A stretch of 64,000 nucleotides of DNA from Flagellimonas beolgyonensis (GCF_003992615.1 NZ_RZMY01000013.1:412238-476237); one strand, 5' to 3'. Numbered from the stretch's first letter, positions 46,595-55,203 are shown. Made by a program: numbers and translations. The notes: generated from the letters alone by a model not told the origin.

Positions 46595-47938
46595 ATGTCG
46601 TTGACCCAACTAAATGCCATTTCGCCCATCGATGGGCGATACCGAAACAAAACCGAGGCCCTTCAGCACTATTTTTCAGAGGAGGCATTGATCAAGTACC
46701 GCGTTCAAGTTGAGATCGAATATTTTATCGCACTTTGTGAGATTCCGTTGCCCCAACTGGCAGATTTTAACACGGCATTGTTTCCGGAACTGCAAAAAAT
46801 CTATCAAGATTTCACGTCGGAAGATGCCCAGGCCATAAAAGATATTGAAAAGACCACCAACCACGATGTGAAGGCCGTGGAATACTTCATCAAACAAAAA
46901 TTTGATGCTTTAAATCTTCAGAAATATAAGGAGTTCATCCACTTTGGATTGACTTCCCAGGACATCAACAACACTGCTATACCGCTTTCCATCAAAGAAG
47001 CCATGAACGAAGTCTACGTTCCGGCATATTTTGAGGTTTTTGAAAAATTGAAGGAATTGGCCTCGGAATGGGAGAACATCCCCATGTTGGCCCGTACGCA
47101 TGGTCAGCCGGCCTCCCCTACCCGTTTGGGCAAGGAAATTGATGTGTTCGTGGAGCGCTTTAAAGAACAGTTCAATTTATTGAACGACATTCCCAGTGCT
47201 GCCAAATTTGGTGGTGCCACTGGAAATTACAATGCGCACAAAGTGGCCTACCCGAACAACGACTGGAAAGCATTTGGGCAACAGTTCGTACAGGAAAAAT
47301 TGGGGTTGTACCACTCCTTCCCTACCACCCAGATTGAACATTACGACCACATGGCCGCCCTGTTTGATTGTTTGAAGCGCATCAATACCATTTTGATCGA
47401 TTTGGATCGCGATATGTGGACGTACATTTCGATGGATTACTTCAAACAAAAGATCAAGAAGGGTGAAGTAGGGTCATCGGCCATGCCGCATAAGGTAAAT
47501 CCCATCGATTTTGAAAATTCCGAAGGAAATTTGGGGTTGGCCAACGCCATTTTTGAGCATTTGTCCGCCAAATTGCCCATTTCCCGATTGCAACGCGACC
47601 TTACCGACAGTACCGTTTTGCGCAACGTGGGTGTACCGTTTGCCCATACCTTGGTCGGGTTTCAATCCACACTGAAAGGCTTGAACAAATTGGTGCTCAA
47701 CAAAGAGAAGTTCGAGAAAGATTTGGAAGACAACTGGGCCGTGGTGGCCGAGGCCATCCAGACCATTTTGCGTAGGGAAGGGTATCCCAACCCTTACGAA
47801 GCCTTGAAAGGATTGACCCGCACCAACGAGAAAATAACCCAGAAATCCATCGCCGACTTTATTGACACATTGGAAGTTTCTGACACCATCAAAACCGAAT
47901 TAAAACAAATCACCCCAGCGAATTATACCGGGGTGTAA
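46595..47938 (+). CDS. purB: Adenylosuccinate lyase
   Basis: The ATG at 46595 (MSLTQLNAISPIDGRYRN) gives 447 residues, the normal length. The enzyme acts twice in purine synthesis, splitting SAICAR and adenylosuccinate to release fumarate. Signatures are IEKTTNHDVKAVEYFIK, FIHFGLTSQDINNTA, ARTHGQPASPTRLGKE and the superfamily motif GSSAMPHKVNPIDFENSEGN. The frame extends 38 codons upstream into the preceding gene, but those codons are not purB-like. Confidence 0.97.
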   Translation: MSLTQLNAISPIDGRYRNKTEALQHYFSEEALIKYRVQVEIEYFIALCEIPLPQLADFNTALFPELQKIYQDFTSEDAQAIKDIEKTTNHDVKAVEYFIKQKFDALNLQKYKEFIHFGLTSQDINNTAIPLSIKEAMNEVYVPAYFEVFEKLKELASEWENIPMLARTHGQPASPTRLGKEIDVFVERFKEQFNLLNDIPSAAKFGGATGNYNAHKVAYPNNDWKAFGQQFVQEKLGLYHSFPTTQIEHYDHMAALFDCLKRINTILIDLDRDMWTYISMDYFKQKIKKGEVGSSAMPHKVNPIDFENSEGNLGLANAIFEHLSAKLPISRLQRDLTDSTVLRNVGVPFAHTLVGFQSTLKGLNKLVLNKEKFEKDLEDNWAVVAEAIQTILRREGYPNPYEALKGLTRTNEKITQKSIADFIDTLEVSDTIKTELKQITPANYTGV

Positions 47939-47953
47939 TGCCATATGTGAGGT

Positions 47954-48023
47954 GTCATTTCGAACCGACCTATGGGAGTGTGAGAAATCTTCTGATGAGA
48001 TTCTTCGCTTCGCTCAGAATGAC
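47954..48023. repeat. Palindromic intergenic repeat (GTCATTTCGA type), copy 2
   Basis: GTCATTTCGA at 47954-47963 and GAGAAATCT at 47982-47990 repeat exactly the left arms of the element at 21416-21493. The right part is diverged and ends in AGAATGAC then AAGG. It fills the gap between the convergent purB and mscS genes, as copy 1 fills the gap after hisS. Confidence 0.75.
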
Positions 48024-48034
48024 AAGGTGTACCT

Positions 48035-48850
48035 CTATGCCTTTTGTCCAATCATCACACGATGCGGATATGGAATCTCGATTCCGGCCGCATCCAAGGC
48101 CAACTTGCAGTTTTCATAGGTATTGAAGTACACATCCCAATAATCTTCGGGTTTGCAGAAAGGCCGTACCGCAAAATTGACGGAACTGTCTGCCAATTCC
48201 ATCACATTTACCGAAGGTGGTGGGTCTTGCAGCACCTTTGGATTGGATGTAAGCACCTGTAATAGCACTTCCTTGGTTTTTTTGATGTCCTCGCCATAGC
48301 CGACCCCAATTACCGTGTCTACCCTCATTTTTCCCTCAGCCGTATAGTTGATGATGTTGCCGTTGGCCATGGCGCCGTTGGGCACAATGGCCAGTTTGTT
48401 CTGTGGGGTCACCAGCTTGGTGGTGAAAATTTCGATGCCCTTTACCACTCCCAGCACACCCTGTGCCTCTATAAGGTCACCAATTTTGTATGGTTTAAAG
48501 ATCATAAGCAGCACCCCTCCTGCAAAGTTGGACAAAGAACCCTGTAAGGCCAAGCCCACGGCCAAACCAGCAGCGGCGATTACGGCGGCAAAGGCGGTTA
48601 CATCGACCCCCAATCGGGAAATTACGATGATGATCAGGAATATTTTAAGCGCCCAGGAAAACAGATTGAGCAGAAACCTTTGTAGGGATTCATCGTACTT
48701 GCTCTTGGACATTACCTTACGGGTGCCCTTTACGATTTTTGTGATCACCCACATCCCCAAAATATAAATGAGGATGGCAGTAATGAGTTTGGGGCCAAAG
48801 TCCTTGGCCAGATCTAGACCGTAATTGATCCATTCTTCAGCTTTTTCCAT
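48035..48850 (-). CDS. Small-conductance mechanosensitive channel (MscS family)
   Basis: A 271-residue inner-membrane protein. It has three N-terminal transmembrane helices, the third of which (VTAFAAVIAAAGLAVGLALQ, then GSLSNFAGGVLLMIFKPYKI) is the glycine/alanine-rich pore helix of MscS. A beta-domain (IGDLIEAQGVLGVVKGIEIF) and a C-terminal alpha/beta part follow. Length fits the E. coli MscS type (286). It releases solutes during osmotic downshock. Confidence 0.95.
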   Translation of the reverse strand: MEKAEEWINYGLDLAKDFGPKLITAILIYILGMWVITKIVKGTRKVMSKSKYDESLQRFLLNLFSWALKIFLIIIVISRLGVDVTAFAAVIAAAGLAVGLALQGSLSNFAGGVLLMIFKPYKIGDLIEAQGVLGVVKGIEIFTTKLVTPQNKLAIVPNGAMANGNIINYTAEGKMRVDTVIGVGYGEDIKKTKEVLLQVLTSNPKVLQDPPPSVNVMELADSSVNFAVRPFCKPEDYWDVYFNTYENCKLALDAAGIEIPYPHRVMIGQKA

Positions 48851-48930
48851 GGTGTCTGATTTTGTTAGTGTTCTAATTTTGAGACACTAATTTACTAAAG
48901 AAGGTCACCAATTTGGAATAGTCGGGTGAT

Positions 48931-48962
48931 TTAAAAAAGAAAAGGGCGACAAATGTCGCCCT
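48931..48962 (-). terminator. Rho-independent terminator of the ECF sigma/DUF4252 operon
   Basis: Read on the minus strand, AGGGCGAC and GTCGCCCT form a perfect 8-bp GC-rich stem with a 4-base loop, followed by a T-rich run. It lies 24 bp after the stop of the last DUF4252 gene. Confidence 0.85.
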
Positions 48963-48986
48963 ACCCAAAATTTATGATGATTGGTC

Positions 48987-49526
48987 TTAGCCTTTCAAAA
49001 ATTGGCCGATCTCGCCCAAGCCTTCGCCTTTGTATTCAGACTTTTGGATGGCCTGCATCAACTGCACAATGTGTGCGGGATTCATATCCTTGCCCAATAC
49101 ACGTACCAAGGCAAAACCTTTATCCTTGTGGTCGCCGTAGATGATCACTTCATCGATGGCATCTTCTTCACCTAAATATTTGATCACGCCCTTGCCGTAC
49201 TGGGAGTTGATCTTCATCAATTCCACAAAGTCATCGCCCTTCAAGATTTCTTTCACCTTTTTCTTCTCCATTTCGTACTCCGCGGCGTTGTCATCATTCT
49301 TTTTGAAAGCCAACAAGTTGAACTTTCGCAAGGATTCCACGGCCTCCTTTTGGGTCGGGGTAAGGTCTATCCCTTCCATTTTCAGGATGCTGGCAGGCAC
49401 ATCGATGGACAAAAAGTTCGGATTCTCCGAATTGTCCACATAGTACTCCTGCAAACTCTGTTGCGAGGAGCAGGAAGCCAGTAACACCGCTCCCAATACC
49501 ACTATACTTTTAAAAATACTTTTCAT
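48987..49526 (-). CDS. DUF4252 lipoprotein (paralogue 1), with duplicated signal region upstream
   Basis: From the ATG at 49526 (MKSIFKSIVVLGAVLLASC) 179 residues with a lipobox LLASC and then the DUF4252 domain (VPASILKMEGIDLTPTQKEA, NSQYGKGVIKYLGEEDAID). The family is exported and of unknown function. An exact 57-bp tandem copy of the 5' end adds a second in-frame ATG at 49583. Initiation there would give two hydrophobic segments joined by ARDM, with the first lacking the lipobox cysteine. It is the last of three DUF4252 genes in the ECF operon and the most distant from the other two. Confidence 0.82.
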   Translation of the reverse strand: MKSIFKSIVVLGAVLLASCSSQQSLQEYYVDNSENPNFLSIDVPASILKMEGIDLTPTQKEAVESLRKFNLLAFKKNDDNAAEYEMEKKKVKEILKGDDFVELMKINSQYGKGVIKYLGEEDAIDEVIIYGDHKDKGFALVRVLGKDMNPAHIVQLMQAIQKSEYKGEGLGEIGQFLKG

Positions 49527-49590
49527 GTCTCTAGCCAGTAACACCGCTCCCAATACCACTATACTTTTAAAAATACTTTTCATGTCTCTA
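49476..49590. repeat. 57-bp in-frame tandem duplication at the 5' end of a DUF4252 gene
   Basis: Bases 49477-49533 are repeated exactly as 49534-49590. The unit spans the start codon and 15 codons of the signal peptide (minus strand). 57 is a multiple of three, so the frame continues through both copies. Identity is complete, so the event is recent or an assembly artefact. Confidence 0.92.
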
Positions 49591-49604
49591 TTTTTTTGAT
49601 TGAT

Positions 49605-50165
49605 TTACTTTCTATCCAATTTATCCAACCCATTATGAAGGTTCATTTTTTTGGTAAGTGCTCCTACTTTGGTCAAATCAATATTTCCAGTCATAGTAAG
49701 CAAAACTGTTTCTGATTTTGAATATTTTTTCCCGCTTTCCATTTTATCCATTCCAGTTACAAACATTAAAAGTTCTTCAACATGATTCTCATCTTTTCCC
49801 TCCTTAATGTAAAAACTCATTTTTGTATCACCCTCCCTAACTTTCATTAATTCTTGCAAACTTGAAGATTTTACATATTGCATCATGGTAACCGACATGT
49901 CCGCGGATGCTCCCTCATCTTCTGAAATAAAGATTTTGATATTGTTTACGTTTTTTGCAATTGATATAAAATCCCGACTTTCAGGATCATCATCTTCTGA
50001 CATCATATTGGTAACTATATCAAGCATACCTTTATTGATAATTACCGATCCTATTCTATCAGAATCTTCAAATTTATCGAATATGGATTGAGAAATGCCA
50101 AAAAAGGGAATACAGGTGACAATAAAAACTATCACCTGTACTCTGATACTTTTATTAGTTCTCAT
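49605..50165 (-). CDS. DUF4252 exported protein (paralogue 2)
   Basis: A 186-residue protein with an N-terminal signal peptide ending FFGISQS (no lipobox), then a DUF4252 domain: IFDKFEDSDRIGSVIINKGM, SRDFISIAKNVNNIKIF, FYIKEGKDENHVEELLMFVT and ending TLTKKMNL-like (ALTKKMNLHNG). It is clearly paralogous to the next gene upstream in transcription order (shared blocks KFED, TGMxxxxS and LTKKMNL). Its base composition is AT-richer than its neighbours. It overlaps paralogue 3 by 11 bp. Confidence 0.85.
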   Translation of the reverse strand: MRTNKSIRVQVIVFIVTCIPFFGISQSIFDKFEDSDRIGSVIINKGMLDIVTNMMSEDDDPESRDFISIAKNVNNIKIFISEDEGASADMSVTMMQYVKSSSLQELMKVREGDTKMSFYIKEGKDENHVEELLMFVTGMDKMESGKKYSKSETVLLTMTGNIDLTKVGALTKKMNLHNGLDKLDRK

Positions 50166-50697
50166 TTTTTCCAGCCTTATTCAATTCCTCAGGAAGGTTC
50201 ATCTTTTTGGTCAACGAATTGATCTTGTTCAAATCGATGTCACCGGTAAGGGATAGGATCACGGTCTCAAAATGTCTTCCATTGGAATCCACATCCTTCA
50301 TTCCTGTAATGAACATCAACAGTTCGCTTACGTGGTCGGCATCGCGACCTTGTTTGATGTAGAATTTCACATTGGCATCTTTGTCCTTCACTCGCATCAA
50401 CTCTTCCATTTTGGAGGAGCTCAGGTAGCTGTTCACGGCCGATTTCATATCGGCACCGATACTTTTGTTATCGGTTGTGAACACCTTCAAACTCTGTAGA
50501 CTGCTGGCGATGTCCATAAAGTCCCTGGCTTCGGGATCATCCACCTCTACATCAATTTTCGCCAATAAGTTGAACATGCTCTTGTTCACGACCACCGATG
50601 TTACATCATCCAGATCCTCGAACTTGTCGAAAAGGGATTGCGAAAATCCGGCTAATGGCAATAAGGCGATAACTGTGATTAAAATATACTTTTTCAT
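50155..50697 (-). CDS. DUF4252 exported protein (paralogue 3)
   Basis: A 180-residue protein with a signal peptide ending PLAGFSQS and a DUF4252 domain: LFDKFEDLDDVTSVVVNKSM, ARDFMDIASSLQSLKVF, KFYIKQGRDADHVSELLMFI and ITGDID-type end (LTGDIDLNKINSLTKKMNLP). It is the first DUF4252 gene after the putative anti-sigma gene (12 bp gap) and overlaps paralogue 2 by 11 bp. The family's function is unknown; strict linkage to an ECF sigma factor suggests an envelope-stress or sensing role. Confidence 0.86.
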   Translation of the reverse strand: MKKYILITVIALLPLAGFSQSLFDKFEDLDDVTSVVVNKSMFNLLAKIDVEVDDPEARDFMDIASSLQSLKVFTTDNKSIGADMKSAVNSYLSSSKMEELMRVKDKDANVKFYIKQGRDADHVSELLMFITGMKDVDSNGRHFETVILSLTGDIDLNKINSLTKKMNLPEELNKAGKNEN

Positions 50698-50709
50698 TTT
50701 TTACGTTTT

Positions 50710-51129
50710 TTAATTGTTGTTGTAAATTTTCTCTTTTGCTTGGTCGAACTCTTTCAGATAGGCCACTTTTTCTGTTCCCCGGCCAAAATTCTCTGCCAAA
50801 AGCTCGAATGCTTTTTTTGTTTCCTGATAGGCATATTCTGCCTGTTTTCTTTCTTGGTATTCCTTACCAAAATAGAGGCCAAAGGTCAAAACTACTGCCG
50901 CTGCAACGGAAAGCCACTTGTAATAGTTTACTCTAGGTTTTAATGGTACCTGCTTGGTGTACTTTTCTTCCTTGGCGATGGAAAAGTAGTTGAACATGGG
51001 TCTGTACTGTTCCAAGTGCGGTGCTACGCTATCTTGTGCGAAATACTCCCTTAGTGTTCCTTCTTCGGCCACTGTGGTAGAAGCCTCGAAATACTTTTCC
51101 AATATTTTTTCTATGTTACCCAATTCCAT
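50710..51129 (-). CDS. Single-helix membrane protein, putative anti-sigma factor
   Basis: A 139-residue protein. Residues 1-75 are cytoplasmic and polar (LEKYFEASTTVAEEGTLREY, then YFAQDSVAPHLEQYRPMF), followed by one transmembrane helix (WLSVAAAVVLTFGLYFG, about 83-100) and a short coiled C-terminal part. The layout of a cytoplasmic N-terminal domain plus one helix next to an ECF sigma gene is that of an anti-sigma factor. No HxxxCxxC zinc motif is present. It overlaps the sigma gene by 14 bp. The role is inferred from context. Confidence 0.65.
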   Translation of the reverse strand: MELGNIEKILEKYFEASTTVAEEGTLREYFAQDSVAPHLEQYRPMFNYFSIAKEEKYTKQVPLKPRVNYYKWLSVAAAVVLTFGLYFGKEYQERKQAEYAYQETKKAFELLAENFGRGTEKVAYLKEFDQAKEKIYNNN

Positions 51130-51625
51130 AGCTGTGTTTTTTTATCAATTCTTCTCTTACTGTTTTTCTTGCCCTCGACAATGCTACTCGTACTGCCGTC
51201 GGTTTCATGTCCAATAGTTCGCAGATTTCCTCGAACTCGTATTGCTCCACGTCGCGTAGTTGCAATACCATTTTTTGTTGTTCTGGCAGGTCCTCCATGA
51301 TGCGCTCCATCCAACTTACACTGTCTTCGGCCTCCAATTGTCGCTGAAGCGACGCATTTTCATCCGTGTAATTGCTGTGCACCAATTTTAGGTTGCCTGC
51401 TTGCTTGGATTTCAATCGGTCCAAACAAAAGTTTTTGGTCATGGTCATGGCAAAGGCCTCTACGTTTTTATACTCTCCCATCGACTCATTTTTCGACCAT
51501 AACTTCAACAAAATTTCCTGTGTGGCATCCTCCGCTTCTTCCCTGGACACCAGTAGGCGCTTGGCCATCCGGTATAATTTGTCTTTAAAGGGCATCACCA
51601 CGTTTAAAAATTCTGTTTGTTTCAT
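51116..51625 (-). CDS. ECF-type RNA polymerase sigma factor
   Basis: A 169-residue sigma70-family protein with regions 2 and 4 only, hence an extracytoplasmic-function sigma. Region 2 is seen in KDKLYRMAKRLLVSREEAED, then TQEILLKLW and NVEAFAMTMTKNFCLDRLK. Region 4 is seen in EDLPEQQKMVLQLRDVEQYE followed by FEEICELLDMKPTAVRVALS and RARKTVREEL. It is the first gene of the unit sigma-anti-sigma-DUF4252 x3. A candidate ECF promoter lies about 50 bp upstream, suggesting autoregulation. Confidence 0.94.
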   Translation of the reverse strand: MKQTEFLNVVMPFKDKLYRMAKRLLVSREEAEDATQEILLKLWSKNESMGEYKNVEAFAMTMTKNFCLDRLKSKQAGNLKLVHSNYTDENASLQRQLEAEDSVSWMERIMEDLPEQQKMVLQLRDVEQYEFEEICELLDMKPTAVRVALSRARKTVREELIKKHSYGIG

Positions 51626-51673
51626 CGGTTGTTTTAGTTGTTCAGGCTCTTTTTAATAGCCCTACATAATCAC

Positions 51674-51698
51674 GACGACACATATCGAAATTTGTTAC
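51674..51698 (-). promoter_or_regulatory. Candidate ECF-type promoter of the sigma/DUF4252 operon
   Basis: On the minus strand GTAAC (51698-51694) is followed after 16 bp by CGTC (51677-51674). The AAC -35 core, 16-bp spacer and CGTC -10 are the hallmarks of ECF promoters, for example those of SigW and SigM. It lies 49 bp before the sigma ATG. Confidence 0.55.
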
Positions 51699-51834
51699 AA
51701 AAAATTTGCAATCTCCTGATATGTCCCTATTTTGCAGGGTAAAATACTATGAAAATTACTGGTGTCCCAACGGTTTTTATAGGTTTCCAATTGGTTGGAA
51801 CGAATTTTGCGGAACCCTTGATTAAATTTTAGCT

Positions 51835-53313
51835 ATGAAAAAGTTCTTTTTACTGTTTATGGGTATGGTAATGGTTTTGGCCTCCTGTAACAAGGATGAT
51901 GACCAAATCAAAAATGGGCCAACCCCCGATCCCGATCCCGTTGCCCAAGACGTAACGGTCCAAAATTTTATGTGGCAAGCCTTGAACCTATGGTACTTTT
52001 GGCAAGCAGAAGTGCCGGACCTGGCCGACGATAGATTTGCCACCAATGCGGCATACACCGAATTCTTGGAAGCCAATCCCAATCCAGAAAGTTTTTACAA
52101 TGACAAATTATTGTTCAGCGAAGACCGTTTCAGTTTTCTAAATGACGATTACAAAGAATTGGTAAACAATCTTTCAGGCGTGTCCAAAAGTAATGGACTG
52201 GAATTCGGTTTGGTTCGCTTTTCGGGTAGTGATGATATTTTCGGGTACGTTCAATATATTTTGCCCGATTCGGATGCCTCGACCAAGGATATACAACGCG
52301 GCGATATTTTCCTTAGGGTTGATGGTGTACAATTGAACATTAACAACTATATCAACTTGTTGTTCGGGGATAACGATACCTATGAATTGAGCATAGCCCA
52401 CATTGAAGGGAATACCGTGGTGGACGATAACCGAACCGTAAGCCTGACCAAAGTGGAAAACCAAGTGGAGAATCCCATTTTGATTGCCGAGACCTTGGAC
52501 GTGAACGGCACCAAGGTGGCCTACTTGATGTACAACCGCTTTTTGAGCAATTTTGATGAAGAACTGAATGCAGCCTTCGCCCAATTTGTGGCTAATGGGG
52601 CTACCGAACTGGTGTTGGATCTTAGGTACAATCCAGGAGGTTCCGTCAACACTTCAAGATTGTTGGCCAGCATGATCTACGGCACCAATACCAATGAAGT
52701 ATACATCCGTCAACGATGGAACGATAAAATTCAAGCACAATTGAGTGACGATTTCCTCACCGATTATTTTGCCAGTTCCACCGGTTCCAGCCCTATCAAT
52801 ACAATGAATTTGAGCCGTGTTTTTGTATTGGCGCAAAATAGCTCAGCTTCTGCCAGTGAATTGGTCATGAACGGTTTGGATCCGTACGTTAATGTAATCC
52901 ATATTGGAGAGACCACCCGTGGCAAGAATGAATTCTCCATAACGTTGGTGGATGATCCTGGCAATTCATTTATTTACAACAGCAATCGGGAAGGCAATAT
53001 CAATCCCGACAACAGCTGGGGACTGCAACCTTTGGTTGGCCGAAACGAGAACGCCAATGGTTTCTACGATTACACCAGTGGCTTGTCGCCTGATATTGAA
53101 CTGGCAGAAGACCTTGGTAACCTAGGTGTTTTGGGCAATATGGATGAACCTTTGCTGGCAAGGGCCTTGCAAGAAATCACCGGAGTATCTGCAAAACAAG
53201 ATTTCAGTGTACAAATGAAAGCAGAGTCTTTTACTACATCAAGAGTACAAACACCAATAAAAGACAATATGTGGTTGGACAAACCACTTCCGACAAACGT
53301 ATCCATTCAATAA
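51835..53313 (+). CDS. S41-family peptidase (lipoprotein)
   Basis: A 492-residue lipoprotein (signal ending VLASC, C18) with a processing-protease (S41) domain. The DLRYNPGGSVNTSRLLASMI segment and the catalytic serine region FVLAQNSSASASELVMNGL are the family core, with the serine followed by GETTRGKNEFS carrying the lysine region. An N-terminal helical cap and a PDZ-like middle part (GDIFLRVDGVQLNINNY) precede it. S41 enzymes cut exported proteins near the C terminus. It is divergent from the ECF sigma operon with 209 bp between the starts, so a functional link is possible. Confidence 0.92.
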   Translation: MKKFFLLFMGMVMVLASCNKDDDQIKNGPTPDPDPVAQDVTVQNFMWQALNLWYFWQAEVPDLADDRFATNAAYTEFLEANPNPESFYNDKLLFSEDRFSFLNDDYKELVNNLSGVSKSNGLEFGLVRFSGSDDIFGYVQYILPDSDASTKDIQRGDIFLRVDGVQLNINNYINLLFGDNDTYELSIAHIEGNTVVDDNRTVSLTKVENQVENPILIAETLDVNGTKVAYLMYNRFLSNFDEELNAAFAQFVANGATELVLDLRYNPGGSVNTSRLLASMIYGTNTNEVYIRQRWNDKIQAQLSDDFLTDYFASSTGSSPINTMNLSRVFVLAQNSSASASELVMNGLDPYVNVIHIGETTRGKNEFSITLVDDPGNSFIYNSNREGNINPDNSWGLQPLVGRNENANGFYDYTSGLSPDIELAEDLGNLGVLGNMDEPLLARALQEITGVSAKQDFSVQMKAESFTTSRVQTPIKDNMWLDKPLPTNVSIQ

Positions 53314-53339
53314 AAAAAGCGGCCAATCGGCCGCTTTTT
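53314..53339. terminator. Bidirectional terminator between S41 peptidase and TonB receptor
   Basis: AAAAAGCGGCC and GGCCGCTTTTT form an 11-bp GC-rich stem with a 4-base loop; A and T runs flank both sides. It lies between convergent stops at 53313 and 53344. Confidence 0.9.
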
Positions 53340-53343
53340 CCTT

Positions 53344-55203
53344 TTAAAAATTTAAGTTCATCCCCGCTCGAAAGTTTCGGCCCCGTGTGGTAAAACCGAT
53401 GACCTCGGTAAACTCTTCATTCAGTAGGTTCTCCACATTCAGAAAAACCCTTAACCGATTCGGAATCAGTTCATGCCCCATAGTAAGATTGACCAAGGAA
53501 AAAGCCTCCAATGTTTCATTGGAAAAGGTCATAAAATTGGTATCCAATCGACTGCCCGTGTACGCATAACCTAAGGTAAATTGGGTCTGTTCCCATTGGT
53601 AGCCGATAGTAAGATTGGCCTTATGTCTTGGAATTCGGATGGCATTGTCGCCCTTTCTTTCCGTGAAAGTATAGTTGGCATCAATCTGCAGATTATCCAC
53701 GGGTAACCAACCGAGTTCCACTTCCAAACCATGCGCGTTGATTTCATCCGATAAGTTAATGCTCGTAAAATTGGCATCGTACCCAATGGTGTTCTTTTCA
53801 TTACGATCAAAATACACGGTGCTTAGTCTGAGTTGTCCATTAGGCTTATATTCCAGTCCGCCCTCAATCGTACGGTTCTCCTCCGGTTCCAAATCCGGGT
53901 TACCCCCAAATGCCCCGAACAATTGGGTCAAATTTGGTGTGATGTACGATGTGGCGTAGGACCCCAATACCTTCACATAGCCCTTTTTGGTAGTAAAAAC
54001 ATAAGACGGGTTCACATTATAGACCAAATGGTTCCCGTATTCCGAGTGATGGTTTAAACGACCACCAACATTCAGGTTGAGTCCAAAGTCGGAAATGTAG
54101 ACCACATTGGCATAGGGGTCAAAGATGTTAAATTCGGCCATCTCGGAGAAAACCGCTTCGTCTTTTATAAAGTTAACCCCAAGTACAGTGTGCCATTGTT
54201 TGCCAAAAACATACTTGTTGTACACATCAAGAACCCAGTTGTTGCCTTCCGTTTCGCTTTCCCCAAACGTATCCTTGGATTGGGTCTCATATTCGGTATA
54301 GGCGGCATTTAAATGAACACTCCCCTTCCCATAGCTGAAATTGGCAGCCACTCCTGCCCTATCCTGTTGGTTTTTGCCCAAATTGGGAGCATCGGCGTAG
54401 GAGGCATCGTATTCGTTGCTGAATTTGGTCTGGTTGCCATACACAGCAACCTCCAAGGCATCGGAAAATTGATACCCCAAACGAACATTGGTGCTGAAAT
54501 GCGAAAAGATGTCCTCTTCATTCTCCGGTGTCACCGCTGCAGACAGGCCGCTTTTGTAGCGATTTGAAAAATCAACTGCATAGCTGAATCTATCCAACGT
54601 ACCATTTACATTGACTGCATTGCTGATGGACCCCAAGTTGTAATTTTGTTCCTCTGCAGTCTGATTGGTACCTACACTAGTCTGAAAACGCCCTGCGATG
54701 TGCTTATCGGAGCTTCTTTTTGTAGTGATATTGATCACCGCAGTGGCCGCATTGGTACCGTACAAGGTACTGGCCGCCCCCTTAATGATCTCGATGGAAG
54801 CAATGTTGGTGGGCGACAACAACCGCATGTCATATTCTTGGGAAAAAGTGGAAGGATCGGAAACCCGTACCCCATCGATCAGAATAAGGACTTGGCGACC
54901 GCGCCCCCCACGGGCATACACCCCCAAAACATCACCATCCCTTCCACGACTTCCCGTAATTTCGATACCGCTTTTGGCGTTGATGACCTCCGCCACCGTT
55001 CTGCCTTGATTGCGTTCCAACTCTTCCGCCGTGATCTTGATCACCGTTTTACCCGAGTTTTCTCGCTTCAATTCAAATTTTGAATCGCTGACCACAACTT
55101 CATCAAGTTGATGCACTTTTAGGGTGTCTTGCTGCTGATTTTGTGCAAAGAGCCCCTTCCCCGCCAATAGGGCGGCGATTAACCACAAATGATTTTTTTT
55201 CAT
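53344..55203 (-). CDS. BtuB-like TonB-dependent cobalamin receptor
   Basis: A 619-residue outer-membrane receptor, a length typical of BtuB. After the signal peptide comes a TonB-box-like LDEVVVSDSKFELKREN, a plug (RTVAEVINAKSGIEITGSRG, GRQVLILIDGVRVSDPSTFS, ASTLYGTNAATAVINI) and the barrel ending in NFRAGMNLNF. A cobalamin riboswitch lies in its 5' leader and a BtuCDF-like transporter is encoded divergently, so its substrate is very likely vitamin B12 or another corrinoid. It has no N-terminal regulatory domain, unlike the receptor at 12.6 kb. Confidence 0.92.
   Translation of the reverse strand: MKKNHLWLIAALLAGKGLFAQNQQQDTLKVHQLDEVVVSDSKFELKRENSGKTVIKITAEELERNQGRTVAEVINAKSGIEITGSRGRDGDVLGVYARGGRGRQVLILIDGVRVSDPSTFSQEYDMRLLSPTNIASIEIIKGAASTLYGTNAATAVINITTKRSSDKHIAGRFQTSVGTNQTAEEQNYNLGSISNAVNVNGTLDRFSYAVDFSNRYKSGLSAAVTPENEEDIFSHFSTNVRLGYQFSDALEVAVYGNQTKFSNEYDASYADAPNLGKNQQDRAGVAANFSYGKGSVHLNAAYTEYETQSKDTFGESETEGNNWVLDVYNKYVFGKQWHTVLGVNFIKDEAVFSEMAEFNIFDPYANVVYISDFGLNLNVGGRLNHHSEYGNHLVYNVNPSYVFTTKKGYVKVLGSYATSYITPNLTQLFGAFGGNPDLEPEENRTIEGGLEYKPNGQLRLSTVYFDRNEKNTIGYDANFTSINLSDEINAHGLEVELGWLPVDNLQIDANYTFTERKGDNAIRIPRHKANLTIGYQWEQTQFTLGYAYTGSRLDTNFMTFSNETLEAFSLVNLTMGHELIPNRLRVFLNVENLLNEEFTEVIGFTTRGRNFRAGMNLNF

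Noticed and set aside
53314..53339. Possible recombination site (palindrome GCGGCCAATCGGCCGC)
   Set aside because: Position between convergent stops and flanking A and T runs explain it fully as a bidirectional terminator.
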